A stretch of 64,000 nucleotides of DNA, taken from positions 62,001 through 126,000 of the forward strand of contig JBBIKC010000002.1 of assembly GCA_037445635.1 (NCBI GenBank), written 5' to 3'. Both the position numbers and the translations under genes were made by a program. Shown here one piece after another: positions 33,135-41,613 of this stretch (the first letter of the stretch is position 1; every line of letters begins with the position of its first letter). The stretch is from JBFMCC01 sp037445635. GTDB lineage: Bacteria > Chloroflexota > Anaerolineae > Anaerolineales > Villigracilaceae. A model generated the notes under the pieces. The model was not told where the DNA came from. It did not search any database and saw nothing but the letters and a program-made list of their open reading frames with translations.

Positions 33135-33217
33135 CCTCCCCCAAATACGACGAGGAGAATTTTGTGTGCGGATTCAAATATGTATCGTCGGATTTGGGGG
33201 AGGTGCCCCGAAGGGGC
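33135..33217. repeat. Palindromic element between LysM and hbd genes
   Basis: 18-bp arms CCTCCCCCAAATACGACG and CGTCGGATTTGGGGGAGG (one mismatch) surround about 33 bases, and are followed by a GCCCC-gaa-GGGGC hairpin (33205-33217). It lies 10 bases beyond the dehydrogenase stop codon. Confidence 0.7.
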
Positions 33218-33226
33218 GGTGGGGGG

Positions 33227-34072
33227 TCAATATTGATAAAACCCTCTTCCGCTCTTCCTTCCCAAATACCCCGCATCCACCATCTTCCTCAGCAGGTACG
33301 CGGGACGGTACTTGTCCTCGCCCAAATCGCGCTGCAGGACTTCCATCACGAACAGCACCACGTCCAGCCCGATCAGGTCGGCGAGCGCGAGCGGACCCAT
33401 GGGATGGTTCATGCCGAGTTTCATCACCTGGTCAATGGCTTCAGGCGTGCCGACTCCCTCCTGCAACGCGAAGACTGCCTCGTTGATCATCGGGCACAGG
33501 ATGCGGTTCGAGATGAAGCCAGGCGAATCGTTGGCCTCGACCGGTTCCTTGCCCATGACCTTGCAGATGTCCACTACTGTTTTGGTCGTTTCGTCGCTGG
33601 TGGCAAGGCCGCGGATGATCTCCACCAGTTTCATCAGCGGGACGGGATTCATAAAGTGCATCCCGATGACCTTGTCCGGTCGCTTCGTCGCGGCGGCGAT
33701 CTTGGTGATGGAAATGGACGAGGTGTTGCTCGCCAGAATGACATCGGGACGCGCGGCCGCGTCCATATCCTTGAAGATTTTGAATTTGAGTTCGGGGTTT
33801 TCAGTGGCGGCCTCGATGACCAGATCGGCCTCGCCCATCGCGCTCATGTCGCCGACAAATTGGATCGCGTCCGCGTTGGCTTTTTGCTCGGCGGTGATCG
33901 TCCCCTTTTCGAGCAGTTTCGCCGTGGACTTGGCAATGGCCGCTTTCGCCTTTTCGAGCGCGGCAGGGACGACATCCATGCAGGTAACGGTATAGCCCGA
34001 TGTTGCCGCGACCTGCGCGATGCCGTTTCCCATCGTCCCCGCACCAACCACAAAAATATGTTTGATGGTCAT
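33227..34072 (-). CDS. hbd: 3-hydroxybutyryl-CoA dehydrogenase
   Basis: NAD(P)-dependent oxidation/reduction between 3-hydroxyacyl-CoA and acetoacetyl-CoA. 281 aa. Rossmann motif GAGTMGNGIAQ at 10-20, catalytic His in GMHFMNPVPLMKLVE, and the C-terminal GRKSGRGFYQY typical of the short bacterial enzyme. ATG at 34072 behind GGAG. The thiolase two genes upstream makes acetoacetyl-CoA, so both could serve butanoyl-CoA or beta-oxidation metabolism; crotonase and acyl-CoA dehydrogenase are not in the window. Confidence 0.92.
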   Translation of the reverse strand: MTIKHIFVVGAGTMGNGIAQVAATSGYTVTCMDVVPAALEKAKAAIAKSTAKLLEKGTITAEQKANADAIQFVGDMSAMGEADLVIEAATENPELKFKIFKDMDAAARPDVILASNTSSISITKIAAATKRPDKVIGMHFMNPVPLMKLVEIIRGLATSDETTKTVVDICKVMGKEPVEANDSPGFISNRILCPMINEAVFALQEGVGTPEAIDQVMKLGMNHPMGPLALADLIGLDVVLFVMEVLQRDLGEDKYRPAYLLRKMVDAGYLGRKSGRGFYQY

Positions 34073-34090
34073 TTTGTCTCCGTTTGAAAT

Positions 34091-34146
34091 GTAGACAGGT
34101 GGACAGGTACACAGGTAGACACGTGTTTACCTGGTACCTGTCTACC
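34091..34146. repeat. 8-bp-period palindromic array, copy 1
   Basis: Units of the form AGACAGGT, GGACAGGT, ACACAGGT, AGACACGT are followed by complementary GTTTACCT-type units, so the array folds on itself. It lies directly downstream of the dinB stop codon. Confidence 0.8.
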
Positions 34147-34635
34147 CTATCCGTGTCTGTCACGCCAAATCTTATAGTTATTCTTTATCTGCTCGATGTG
34201 CCCCGGAATATGCGCCGAATAGATATTCAGCCATTTCTCGAAAGTATATGGCTCGTCATATTCGGGATGCTTGGCTGTATGTTCAAAGACGTCATCCGAC
34301 TGTTTCTTGAGCAGTTCGTACGTTGTCTTGCGGACGAGCCTCACGATCTCCAGTGCATCCTCGACGCTTTGGTTGTGATAATCGAGCGTGATCGCCCATT
34401 GATCCTGGTCGTATCCCATCAACGCGCCGCCCGGCTCGACGATCAATTTGCGGGCGCGTAACGCCGCGTTCGATTCCGAGTCTGCAAGATGGATCAACAC
34501 TTCATGCACGCTCCATTCCTTTGGCTCCGGCTTGAACTTCCACATCTCACGCGGGATGTCCTTGAGGGTTTCGACAAGCATTTCATAACCCTTGCCGTAG
34601 AGTTCGATCTTGGATTCGCGTTCCTGCTTGTCCAT
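34147..34635 (-). CDS. DinB family protein
   Basis: 162 aa four-helix DinB/YfiT-like protein, a family of metal-dependent enzymes including thiol transferases. Candidate metal-binding histidines are in SVHEVLIHLADSE and YSAHIPGHIEQI. The ATG at 34635 has GGAG six bases upstream. The longer open frame upstream is formed by an 8-bp repeat array and is not coding. The gene is bracketed by two copies of that array. Confidence 0.85.
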   Translation of the reverse strand: MDKQERESKIELYGKGYEMLVETLKDIPREMWKFKPEPKEWSVHEVLIHLADSESNAALRARKLIVEPGGALMGYDQDQWAITLDYHNQSVEDALEIVRLVRKTTYELLKKQSDDVFEHTAKHPEYDEPYTFEKWLNIYSAHIPGHIEQIKNNYKIWRDRHG

Positions 34636-34652
34636 GTTATTCTCCAGTAAAT

Positions 34653-34744
34653 GTAGACAAGTAGACACGTAGACAAGTAGACACGTACACAAGTACACAC
34701 GTGTTTACCTGTTTACCTGTGTACTTGTTTACTTGTGTACGTGC
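34653..34744. repeat. 8-bp-period palindromic array, copy 2
   Basis: About eleven 8-bp units: AGACAAGT/AGACACGT/ACACAAGT-type units in the first half and GTTTACCT/GTGTACTT-type units, their complements, in the second. The whole can fold into one long hairpin. It begins directly after the thiolase stop codon and ends 17 bases before the dinB ATG. Confidence 0.85.
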
Positions 34745-35944
34745 TTACTCGATCTCGATTGCCATCGCCACCGCTTCGCTCCCGCCCAAACAAAGCGATG
34801 CAATACCTTTCTTCAATCCGCGATCTTTCAATGCGTAAATCAGCGTAGCCAGTAACCGCGCGCCGCTCGCACCGATGGGATGTCCGAGCGCGATCGCGCC
34901 GCCGTTCACGTTGACCTTGTTCCAGTCCCAGCCCTGATCGGCCAGCGCGTACCCGTCCGCGAGGACTTGCGCGGCGAAGGCTTCGTTGAGTTCGATCAGG
35001 TCAACATCCGCGAGAGTCCAGCCGATTTTCTTCAACAACTTTGGAATCGCCAGCGCGGGCGCGCGGAAGAGATACTTCGGCTCGTCTGCCGCCTGATCGT
35101 AGCCGACGATGCGCGCCAGCGGTTTGAGTCCGTTTTTCTCGGCGTAAGCGCGGCTCGAAATAACGGCAGCCGCCGCCCCGTCGTTGAGACCCGGCGCATT
35201 CCCAGCGGTCACCTTGCCGTTCTTTTGGAAAGCAGGCTTGAGCGCGGCGAGACCGTCCAAAGTCGTATCGCGGCGCGGCGCTTCGTCGGTGTCGAAAATC
35301 ACCACACCCTTTTTGGATGGGATTTCCACGGGGACGATCTCCGCCTTGAACTTTCCCGCGTCGCTTGCGGCAATCGCCTTTTGATGACTCTCGTATGCGA
35401 ACCTGTCCATCGCTTCGCGCGTGACCTCGTACTCGTTCGCGATGAACTCGGCCGCGTCGCCCATCCCCCAGTTTTCGAGCGCGCACCACAGACCGTCGTG
35501 AAGCAGGGCATCGGTGAGCTGGAGATGACCGAAGCGCAGTTCGCCGCTTCTGCCCTGGACGATGTACGGGGCGCGGCTCATGGACTCGAACCCGCCCGCG
35601 ACGAACAGCTCTCCTTCGCCCGCTTTGATGGCCTGCGCCGCGAACATGGCGGCTTTCAACCCCGAACCGCAGACTTTATTGATTGTGGTCGCACCGACCG
35701 AGGACGGCAATCCCGCGCCGATCGCGGCCTGACGCGCGGGCGCCTGTCCCAGCCCTGCTGAAACGACATTGCCCATGAAGACCTCCGCGATGTCGGCGGG
35801 ATTTTTCAGGCCGGCGCGCTCGACCGCGGCCTTGACGACGATGGCGCCCAGTTTGGGCGCGGGTAAGCCGGATAGACTGCCCTGGAATTTTCCGCTCGGC
35901 GTGCGAACCGCGGATAGGATGACGGCCCCGTTCTCTTTGCTCAT
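34745..35944 (-). CDS. Acetyl-CoA acetyltransferase (thiolase)
   Basis: Condenses two acetyl-CoA to acetoacetyl-CoA or runs in reverse. 399 aa. Nucleophilic C92 in NKVCGSGLKA, His355 in GHPIGASGA and C385 in SLCLGGSEA complete the active site. ATG at 35944 behind GAGGAA. The promoter-side sequence (TATAAT at 35975-35980) lies in the 55 bases duplicated across the assembly gap. Apparent reading through the gap is an artefact. Confidence 0.93.
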   Translation of the reverse strand: MSKENGAVILSAVRTPSGKFQGSLSGLPAPKLGAIVVKAAVERAGLKNPADIAEVFMGNVVSAGLGQAPARQAAIGAGLPSSVGATTINKVCGSGLKAAMFAAQAIKAGEGELFVAGGFESMSRAPYIVQGRSGELRFGHLQLTDALLHDGLWCALENWGMGDAAEFIANEYEVTREAMDRFAYESHQKAIAASDAGKFKAEIVPVEIPSKKGVVIFDTDEAPRRDTTLDGLAALKPAFQKNGKVTAGNAPGLNDGAAAAVISSRAYAEKNGLKPLARIVGYDQAADEPKYLFRAPALAIPKLLKKIGWTLADVDLIELNEAFAAQVLADGYALADQGWDWNKVNVNGGAIALGHPIGASGARLLATLIYALKDRGLKKGIASLCLGGSEAVAMAIEIE

Positions 35945-36141
35945 TGTTCCTCCTGTGTGATTTCGTACAAGCCAATTATAAGGCCANNNNNNNNNNNNNN
36001 NNNNNNNNNNNNNNNNNNNNNNNNNNNNNNNNNNNNNNNNNNNNNNNNNNNNNNNNNNNNNNNNNNNNNNNNNNNNNNNNNNNNNNTCTCTTTGCTCATT
36101 GTTCCTCCTGTGTGATTTCGTACAAGCCAATTATAAGGCCA
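35932..36141. other. Scaffold gap (100 N) flanked by a 55-base duplicate
   Basis: Bases 35932-35986 and 36087-36141 are identical over 55 positions on either side of 35987-36086, which is all N. The duplicate covers the thiolase start codon and promoter. Confidence 0.95.
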
Positions 36142-36207
36142 ACCCCTCGCAGGGGCTACTATCATTCGTCACATTTGGGAGTTTACAAATCGAACGATTG
36201 AAGACGT

Positions 36208-36302
36208 TTTTTCAACGCGAATTACGCGAAAGGAACGAACGACGCGAAAACCTAAAAAGCATTCGCGAAATTCGCCCGGTTCGCGCCTTTCGCGTTGGCG
36301 TT
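36208..36302. repeat. TTCGCG-rich degenerate palindromic repeat
   Basis: Many short CGCGAA and TTCGCG units in opposing orientation between the gap and the alkD-like gene. A similar stretch occurs at 62803-62890. Confidence 0.5.
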
Positions 36303-36341
36303 TCTCCCCAACCAGACCGCCGCCTCGTTGTGGGCAGGCGT

Positions 36342-37010
36342 CTAACCCAAGTGCTTCATCGCCTCGCGGCGGCTCAACGGATGGAGCGGCGTTGCTTTGA
36401 CGAACTTCTTCACCGCCTGCGGATCCGTCCGCACATATTGCCGCAACGCCCAGCCGATGGCTTTGTTGATGAAGAATTCCCTCGAGCCGAGATTTTCGCG
36501 GATGAGGTTGCACAGCAGGTCGAAGTCGGTCTCTTCTTTGTAGTTGAGTTGGAAGAGAAGACACGTGCGCCTCAGCCAGAAGTTATCGGACTTGCGCCAC
36601 CTGGCGACATATTTCTCGCGCACTTTCGGGAAGCGGTGAAAATGAACGCCGACAATCTCGCCCGCGAGCGAATCTACCGTATCCCACCAGGATTTGGTGA
36701 CGATCAGGTATTCAATCGTCGTGATGAACTCGTTCGGGATGGCTTTGGCGAGACGTCCCAGCAGGCCGATGGCCGCGTATTGATATTCACGCTGCGGCAG
36801 TGCCCAGAGATCGCGCAGGATCGGTTTGAGATCAACGACGAAGGGGAGGCCATATTTTTTGTAGAATTGCTTTTGTAACTCGCGGCGTTCAGGCGTTTTG
36901 ATCCCCAGATATTCGAACTGATCGCGCATGTATTTCTTCATCGGCGCGGCCTGCGCGGGATCCGCGTTTTGCTCGAAGAGGGATTTCAGGGGAAGAATGT
37001 AGGAATGCAT
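36342..37010 (-). CDS. DNA alkylation repair (AlkD-like) protein
   Basis: 222 aa HEAT-like helical protein of the DNA alkylation repair family (PF08713), which excises alkylated bases such as 3-methyladenine or 7-methylguanine. Conserved aromatic/charged segments are visible: REYQYAAIGLLG, KSWWDTVDSLA, SDNFWLRRTCLLFQL, INKAIGWALRQY. Single gene, start at ATG 37010. Confidence 0.85.
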   Translation of the reverse strand: MHSYILPLKSLFEQNADPAQAAPMKKYMRDQFEYLGIKTPERRELQKQFYKKYGLPFVVDLKPILRDLWALPQREYQYAAIGLLGRLAKAIPNEFITTIEYLIVTKSWWDTVDSLAGEIVGVHFHRFPKVREKYVARWRKSDNFWLRRTCLLFQLNYKEETDFDLLCNLIRENLGSREFFINKAIGWALRQYVRTDPQAVKKFVKATPLHPLSRREAMKHLG

Positions 37011-37039
37011 CGTCGCTCCTCAGAATCGTTCGACAGGAT

Positions 37040-38254
37040 TTATTGCACAGCCTGGGCGGACTGATTGCGCCGCGCCAGCAGATACAACCCCGCCGCGCTA
37101 ACCAGTCCCACCGCCAGGCCGCCGATCCAGGTGGCTTGCGGACCGAGAGTATCGTTCAGTGCCCCGCCGAAGACCGGGCCGATGCCGATCCCGATCATGT
37201 GCACCAGCCCGTAGATGCTCATGTACCGTCCGCGCATATCCGCAGGGGCGGTGTTCGCCACGTACGTGTTCGAGGTCGGCACCGTGATCAACTCGCCGAA
37301 GGTCATCACCACCATCGCGATCCAGAATCCCCAGAAGCCTCCCGCCAGCGCCACCATCCCGTTGCTCAGCCCGTAAACCAGAATTCCCAGCGCGGCCATC
37401 TTCTGCGGCGGGTAACGGCGCGTGACGCGCGTGACCATCACTTGCAGAAAGACCACCATCAGCGCGTTGGTCGTCGGCACCCAGCCGTATAATTTTTCGG
37501 GCACGCCGAAATATGTGTTGGCGTAATACGGCATGATCTGCCACATCAGCGAAGCCGTGATCCAGCCGAACGAAAGCAGGGCGATGAAAGACAGGAAGAC
37601 GCGGTCGCGCAAAATGACGGGATACCCGCCCCACGCCTCGCGCCGCGGACCCCGAGCCTGCCCGCCGCGTTTGGGAAGAGTCTCTTTGGCGAGGAACAGC
37701 AACAGCAACCCGAACGCGCCGAGGCTGATTGCCGCCCCGTAGAATGAAAGCACGTACGACGTGCCCGCCAAAAAACCGCCCAGCGCCGGGCCAATGGACA
37801 CGCCCGCGTTCGTCGCCATGCGCGCCAGCGCGTAGGCCTCGGGGCGCTGAGGTTCGGGAATCAGATCCGCGAGCATGGCGTCCGCGCCGACGCGGTAAAG
37901 CGGGTTGAAAAATCCCCGCGCCGCCAGCACGACCGCGAAGGCGGCATATGTGTCAGCGCGCGAGAGCAGGAGGAAATTCACCGCGTCCGCGAACAGGCTG
38001 AAGACCATCACGCCCTTGCGCCCTACGCGGTCCGCGACCGGCCCCGCGATGAACGAAGAGACCAGGCTGGCCGCAGTGCTGAGCGTCAGCAGGGTGGCGA
38101 TGCTGGTGAGAGGCATATCCAGCCGCTTGCTCACGTACAACAGCAGGAACGGCCACACCATGCTTGCGCCGGTCGCGTTGAGCAGCATGCCCCAGAACAA
38201 CAGCCAGAACTGGCGCGGATACTGATTTTGCAGGGATTTGAATCGAGTGAGCAT
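37040..38254 (-). CDS. Major facilitator superfamily transporter
   Basis: 404 aa, about twelve transmembrane segments. MFS signature GPVADRVGRKGVMV between segments 2 and 3, and a related loop TRRYPPQKM between 8 and 9. Drug-efflux-like in layout, substrate unknown. The ATG at 38254 begins just before the first membrane segment. It lies 29 bases upstream of the alkD-like gene. Confidence 0.85.
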   Translation of the reverse strand: MLTRFKSLQNQYPRQFWLLFWGMLLNATGASMVWPFLLLYVSKRLDMPLTSIATLLTLSTAASLVSSFIAGPVADRVGRKGVMVFSLFADAVNFLLLSRADTYAAFAVVLAARGFFNPLYRVGADAMLADLIPEPQRPEAYALARMATNAGVSIGPALGGFLAGTSYVLSFYGAAISLGAFGLLLLFLAKETLPKRGGQARGPRREAWGGYPVILRDRVFLSFIALLSFGWITASLMWQIMPYYANTYFGVPEKLYGWVPTTNALMVVFLQVMVTRVTRRYPPQKMAALGILVYGLSNGMVALAGGFWGFWIAMVVMTFGELITVPTSNTYVANTAPADMRGRYMSIYGLVHMIGIGIGPVFGGALNDTLGPQATWIGGLAVGLVSAAGLYLLARRNQSAQAVQ

Positions 38255-38280
38255 GATTCGAAAAAGGAATATGCCTGAAT

Positions 38281-38428
38281 TGTCATTGCGAGGAGGGCTG
38301 ATGGTCAAGTAGCCGCGAGGCGGCGTACACTTGCACCTGCATGCAAGTGCAGGTGTTGAGACCCAGCCCGACGAGGCAATCTCCTGTCAAATTGGAGATT
38401 GCTTCGCCCGTTCGGGCTCGCAATGACA
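38281..38428. mobile_element. Palindromic repeat carrying a nested second palindrome
   Basis: Outer arms TGTCATTGCGAG (38281-38292) and CTCGCAATGACA (38417-38428). Inside is a separate unit with arms GGTCAAGTAG and TTGAGACC and a core hairpin of ACACTTGCACCTG and GCAAGTGCAGGTGT (38327-38356). Other copies of the outer repeat (53128, 60925) lack the inner one. Confidence 0.75.
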
Positions 38429-38484
38429 GGTTACGACTTTGAAGTTAAAAACGGGCGGAGTTGCCTCCGCCCGTCGGGTTGACG

Positions 38485-40743
38485 TTATCTGCGCGGACCG
38501 CCGCGATCTCCACCGCGGTCGCGTCCGCCGCGGCGGTCACCGCCGGGACGGCCTCCGCTGCGCCCGCCCGGGCGCCCGCCGCCGGGGCGGCCTCCTCCAC
38601 CGCCGTCGCGTTCGCGCGCCTCCTCGGCCGTCCAGCCCTCGAGCACGGCTTGGCGCGACAGGCGGATCTTACCCTGCGGGTCAATGTTGGTGACCATCAC
38701 GGTGATCTCGTCGCCGAGTTTCACCACATCTTCCACTTTGTTCACGCGCTCGCTGTCCAGTTGCGAGATGTGCACCATCCCGTCGGTGCCCGGCAGGATT
38801 TCGACGAACGCGCCGAAGTCTGCCACGCGCACCACTTTGCCGGTGTAGATGCGTCCGATCTCGGCCGTCTCGGTCATGCTCATAATGCGTTCTCGAGCGG
38901 ACTCCGCGCCTGCGCCGTCCGTCGCGGCGATATACACCGTGCCGTCGTCCTGAATGTCAATCTTCGTGCCCGTCTCATCCTGCAGGGCGCGGATGTTCTT
39001 CCCGCCCGGGCCGATGATCGCGCCGATCTTATCCACGGGGACTCGCACCGTATAAATGCGCGGCGCGTGCGGCTTCAATTCGGGACGCGGCTGGGGCAGG
39101 GCCTCGAGCATCTTTTCGAGGATGGCAAGGCGTGCGGTGCGCGCCTGTTCGAGCGCCTCTTTCATCATCTGCGCGCTCAAACCCGAAATCTTGATGTCCA
39201 TTTGCAGGGCTGTGATACCCTGCGCGGTGCCCGCGACCTTGAAATCCATGTCGCCGAGGTGGTCCTCGGTGCCCTGGATGTCGGTCAGAATTTTGTAACG
39301 GCCTCCCTCACCAGAGATGAGACCCATCGCAACACCCGCGACGGGAGCCTTGATCGGCACGCCCGCGTCCATCAATGACAGCGTTGAACCGCAGACCGAG
39401 GCCATCGAAGTCGAACCGTTGGAGGAGAGGACTTCGGAGACGACGCGCAACGTGTATGGGAATGTCTCTTCAGAAGGGATGACCGGCTCGAGGGCGCGTT
39501 CAGCCAGCGCGCCATGCCCGACCTCGCGGCGGCTCTGGCCTCGAAGCGGCTTGACCTCGCCCGTGCTGAACGGCGGGAAGTTGTAGTGGTGCATATAACG
39601 TTTGGTATCAATCGGTGTCAGCGAATCGAGTTCCTGCGCTTCGCCGAGGGTGCCGAGTGTGGCCAGGCTGAGCACCTGCGTCTCGCCGCGGGTGAACAGG
39701 CCCGACCCGTGCGCGCGCGGCGAGATGCCGACCTCGCACCAGATGGGGCGGATCTCCTCCGGCGCGCGGCCGTCGGGACGTTTGCCCATGCCGAGGATGC
39801 GCTCGCGGACGATGGCCTGCTCGGCCAGGTCGAACGCCTCTCGGACCGAGGCAGGCGAGGGGTAGTCGGACGCGCTGGCATTCTCAGGAACGGTGCACAT
39901 CTCGGCGACGACTTCGTCTTTCAGGCTCGTCATCCCTTCGTAGAATTCGTTCTTGGTCAGGGGCTTATCGAGCAGTTCGTTCATCGGGCCGCTGACGCGC
40001 TCGAAGACCTTCTTCTGGATTTCCGCGTCGGGCACGTAGTATTCGATGGCGCGCTTGGGCTTGCCGATTTCGGCGGCCATCTTGAGTTGCACTTCGACCA
40101 GCGGCTGGAGGGCCTGGTGCCCGAACTCCAGCGCGGCGGCCATTACATCTTCCGGGATTTCGTTCGCGCCGCACTCGACCATGAGGATGGCGTCTTTTGT
40201 GCCGGCAATGCGCAGGTCGAGGTCGGAGGCGTCCATCTCGGCGAAGGTCGGGTTGACCACGAACCGGCCGTCCACGCGGCCCACGCGCACCGCGCCGACC
40301 GGTCCGCCCCAGGGGATGTCCGAGATCATGATGGCGGCCGAGGCGGCATTGATGGCGAGGATGTCGAGCGGGTTCTCGCCGTCGGCCGAGAGGGAGAACA
40401 TCATCACCTGCACTTCATTGCGCATGCCGTCCTGGAAGAGCGGGCGCAGCGGGCGGTCGGTGAGACGCGCGGTGAGGATGGCTTCGGTGCTGGGGCGTCC
40501 CTCGCGGCGGAAGAACGAGCCGGGGATCTTGCCGCCCGCGTACAGGCGCTCCTCGTATTCCACGCTGAGCGGGAAAAAGTCAATGCCTTCGCGTACGCCG
40601 CCCATGGTGGCGGCCGCGAAGATGATGGCGTCGTTGATTCCGACGGTTACCGCCCCGCCTGCCTGGCCGGCCAGTTTGCCGGTCTCGAAGGTGACGGTAC
40701 GCGATCCGACGGTGGTCGTATAACGTTTTGTTTCGGGTTTCAT
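38485..40743 (-). CDS. pnp: Polyribonucleotide nucleotidyltransferase (PNPase)
   Basis: Phosphorolytic 3'-5' exoribonuclease of the RNA degradosome. 752 aa: two RNase PH domains joined by a helical domain, KH domain (about 570-630; IGAIIGPGGKNIRALQDETG) and S1 domain (about 640-710; YTGKVVRVADFGAFVEILPG). The last 43 residues are an unusual Gly/Arg-rich tail. ATG at 40743 with AGGAG; the open frame further 5' has no support. It follows rpsO, the common bacterial order. Confidence 0.95.
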   Translation of the reverse strand: MKPETKRYTTTVGSRTVTFETGKLAGQAGGAVTVGINDAIIFAAATMGGVREGIDFFPLSVEYEERLYAGGKIPGSFFRREGRPSTEAILTARLTDRPLRPLFQDGMRNEVQVMMFSLSADGENPLDILAINAASAAIMISDIPWGGPVGAVRVGRVDGRFVVNPTFAEMDASDLDLRIAGTKDAILMVECGANEIPEDVMAAALEFGHQALQPLVEVQLKMAAEIGKPKRAIEYYVPDAEIQKKVFERVSGPMNELLDKPLTKNEFYEGMTSLKDEVVAEMCTVPENASASDYPSPASVREAFDLAEQAIVRERILGMGKRPDGRAPEEIRPIWCEVGISPRAHGSGLFTRGETQVLSLATLGTLGEAQELDSLTPIDTKRYMHHYNFPPFSTGEVKPLRGQSRREVGHGALAERALEPVIPSEETFPYTLRVVSEVLSSNGSTSMASVCGSTLSLMDAGVPIKAPVAGVAMGLISGEGGRYKILTDIQGTEDHLGDMDFKVAGTAQGITALQMDIKISGLSAQMMKEALEQARTARLAILEKMLEALPQPRPELKPHAPRIYTVRVPVDKIGAIIGPGGKNIRALQDETGTKIDIQDDGTVYIAATDGAGAESARERIMSMTETAEIGRIYTGKVVRVADFGAFVEILPGTDGMVHISQLDSERVNKVEDVVKLGDEITVMVTNIDPQGKIRLSRQAVLEGWTAEEARERDGGGGGRPGGGRPGGRSGGRPGGDRRGGRDRGGDRGGPRR

Positions 40744-40859
40744 TTTGTCTCCTGTTGGGGCGGGATCGTCCCGCCCTTGTAATTTCCGCCTGGTCAGGGA
40801 CTGAAGAGCGGGGACAAACGGGTTGTTCGCGCTATTCAATTCCTGACTGCGGAGTTAAT

Positions 40860-40892
40860 AAACCCTAAAGGTCTGCAAGACCTTTAGGGTTT
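40860..40892 (-). terminator. 15-bp palindrome after rpsO
   Basis: AAACCCTAAAGGTCT, three-base loop, AGACCTTTAGGGTTT, eight bases beyond the rpsO stop. It may attenuate or process the rpsO-pnp message; the T-run is short. The sequence type is also common as a dispersed repeat. Confidence 0.6.
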
Positions 40893-40899
40893 ACGTATC

Positions 40900-41172
40900 T
40901 TACTTGTGGCGCAGGTTCAAACTGTCGGTGACCGCCAGATAACGCTGATAGTCCGACTTGCGGAGGTAGGCCAGCATGCGGCGGCGTTGTCCCACCAGTT
41001 TGAGCAGGCCGCGGCGGCAGGATTCATCGTGCTTGTTGGCGCGCAGGTGTTCGGTCAACTGCGCGATGCGGCTGGTCAGCAGGGCGATTTGCACTTCCGG
41101 CGAGCCGGTGTCGGTCTTGTGGCGATGGTAATCCTGAATAACCTTGGTCTTGACTTCTGGGCTGAGAGGCAT
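40900..41172 (-). CDS. rpsO: Small ribosomal subunit protein uS15
   Basis: 90 aa, normal length. Binds 16S rRNA helices 20-22 early in 30S assembly. Recognised by YHRHKTDTGSPEVQIALLTSRIAQLTEHL and RRGLLKLVGQRRRMLAYL. The ATG at 41172 begins the conserved domain; the frame extends upstream but without signals. Upstream of pnp. Confidence 0.96.
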   Translation of the reverse strand: MPLSPEVKTKVIQDYHRHKTDTGSPEVQIALLTSRIAQLTEHLRANKHDESCRRGLLKLVGQRRRMLAYLRKSDYQRYLAVTDSLNLRHK

Positions 41173-41423
41173 GACGTATGCTTTTCCTTTCTTAGATTTG
41201 AGCAGGTCTCCGTGTCCGCAGCCGGGACCGCGGGCAGGACCAGTCACGGGCGGGAATTATACCAGAGATTTGGGCGTCCGTTCGCGTCCCCTGGAGGGCG
41301 ATCCGCGCTGGTGGATGCACCCTCGTGGATTCGCGCCCCAGAGGCCTTGCGCGTACAGGGATTTTCCTGTATGCTTGCTTTGTTGATTTCCTGAGTTTTG
41401 AGCCTTTGGAAAGGAGAATAGCC

Positions 41424-41552
41424 ATGAGTGATTCTGGAAGAAAAGACAAGGGCGGGAGAGAGAAAAAGAAGAAACCCAAGCTCAATCCGAAGGAGAAACG
41501 GAAACTAAAGCAGGAAAAGAAGAAGAACAAGTTTATGCCCTCCGGCGGCTGA
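41424..41552 (+). CDS. 42-aa lysine-rich protein
   Basis: Fifteen Lys and three Arg in 42 residues, grouped in the centre (EKKKKPKLNPKEKRKLKQEK). Good GGAG Shine-Dalgarno and its own terminator. No family is recognised. It would bind nucleic acid non-specifically; a ribosome- or DNA-associated role is plausible but unproven. Confidence 0.65.
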   Translation: MSDSGRKDKGGREKKKKPKLNPKEKRKLKQEKKKNKFMPSGG

Positions 41553-41561
41553 GGCTGGACT

Positions 41562-41591
41562 AAAAAACACTCCCAGTTCGGGAGTGTTTTT
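41562..41591 (+). terminator. Terminator of the Lys-rich gene
   Basis: AAAACACTCCC-agttc-GGGAGTGTTTTT. Confidence 0.9.
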
Positions 41592-41613
41592 ATGCCTGAT
41601 AAATGGTCCGCGG

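Noticed and set aside
34653..34744. 8-bp array considered as a CRISPR
   Set aside because: Units are contiguous with no spacers, are far too short, and switch strand halfway; no cas genes are present.
35941..36165. Frames reading across the N gap
   Set aside because: They consist of unknown residues plus the duplicated 55 bases; artefacts of the scaffold join.
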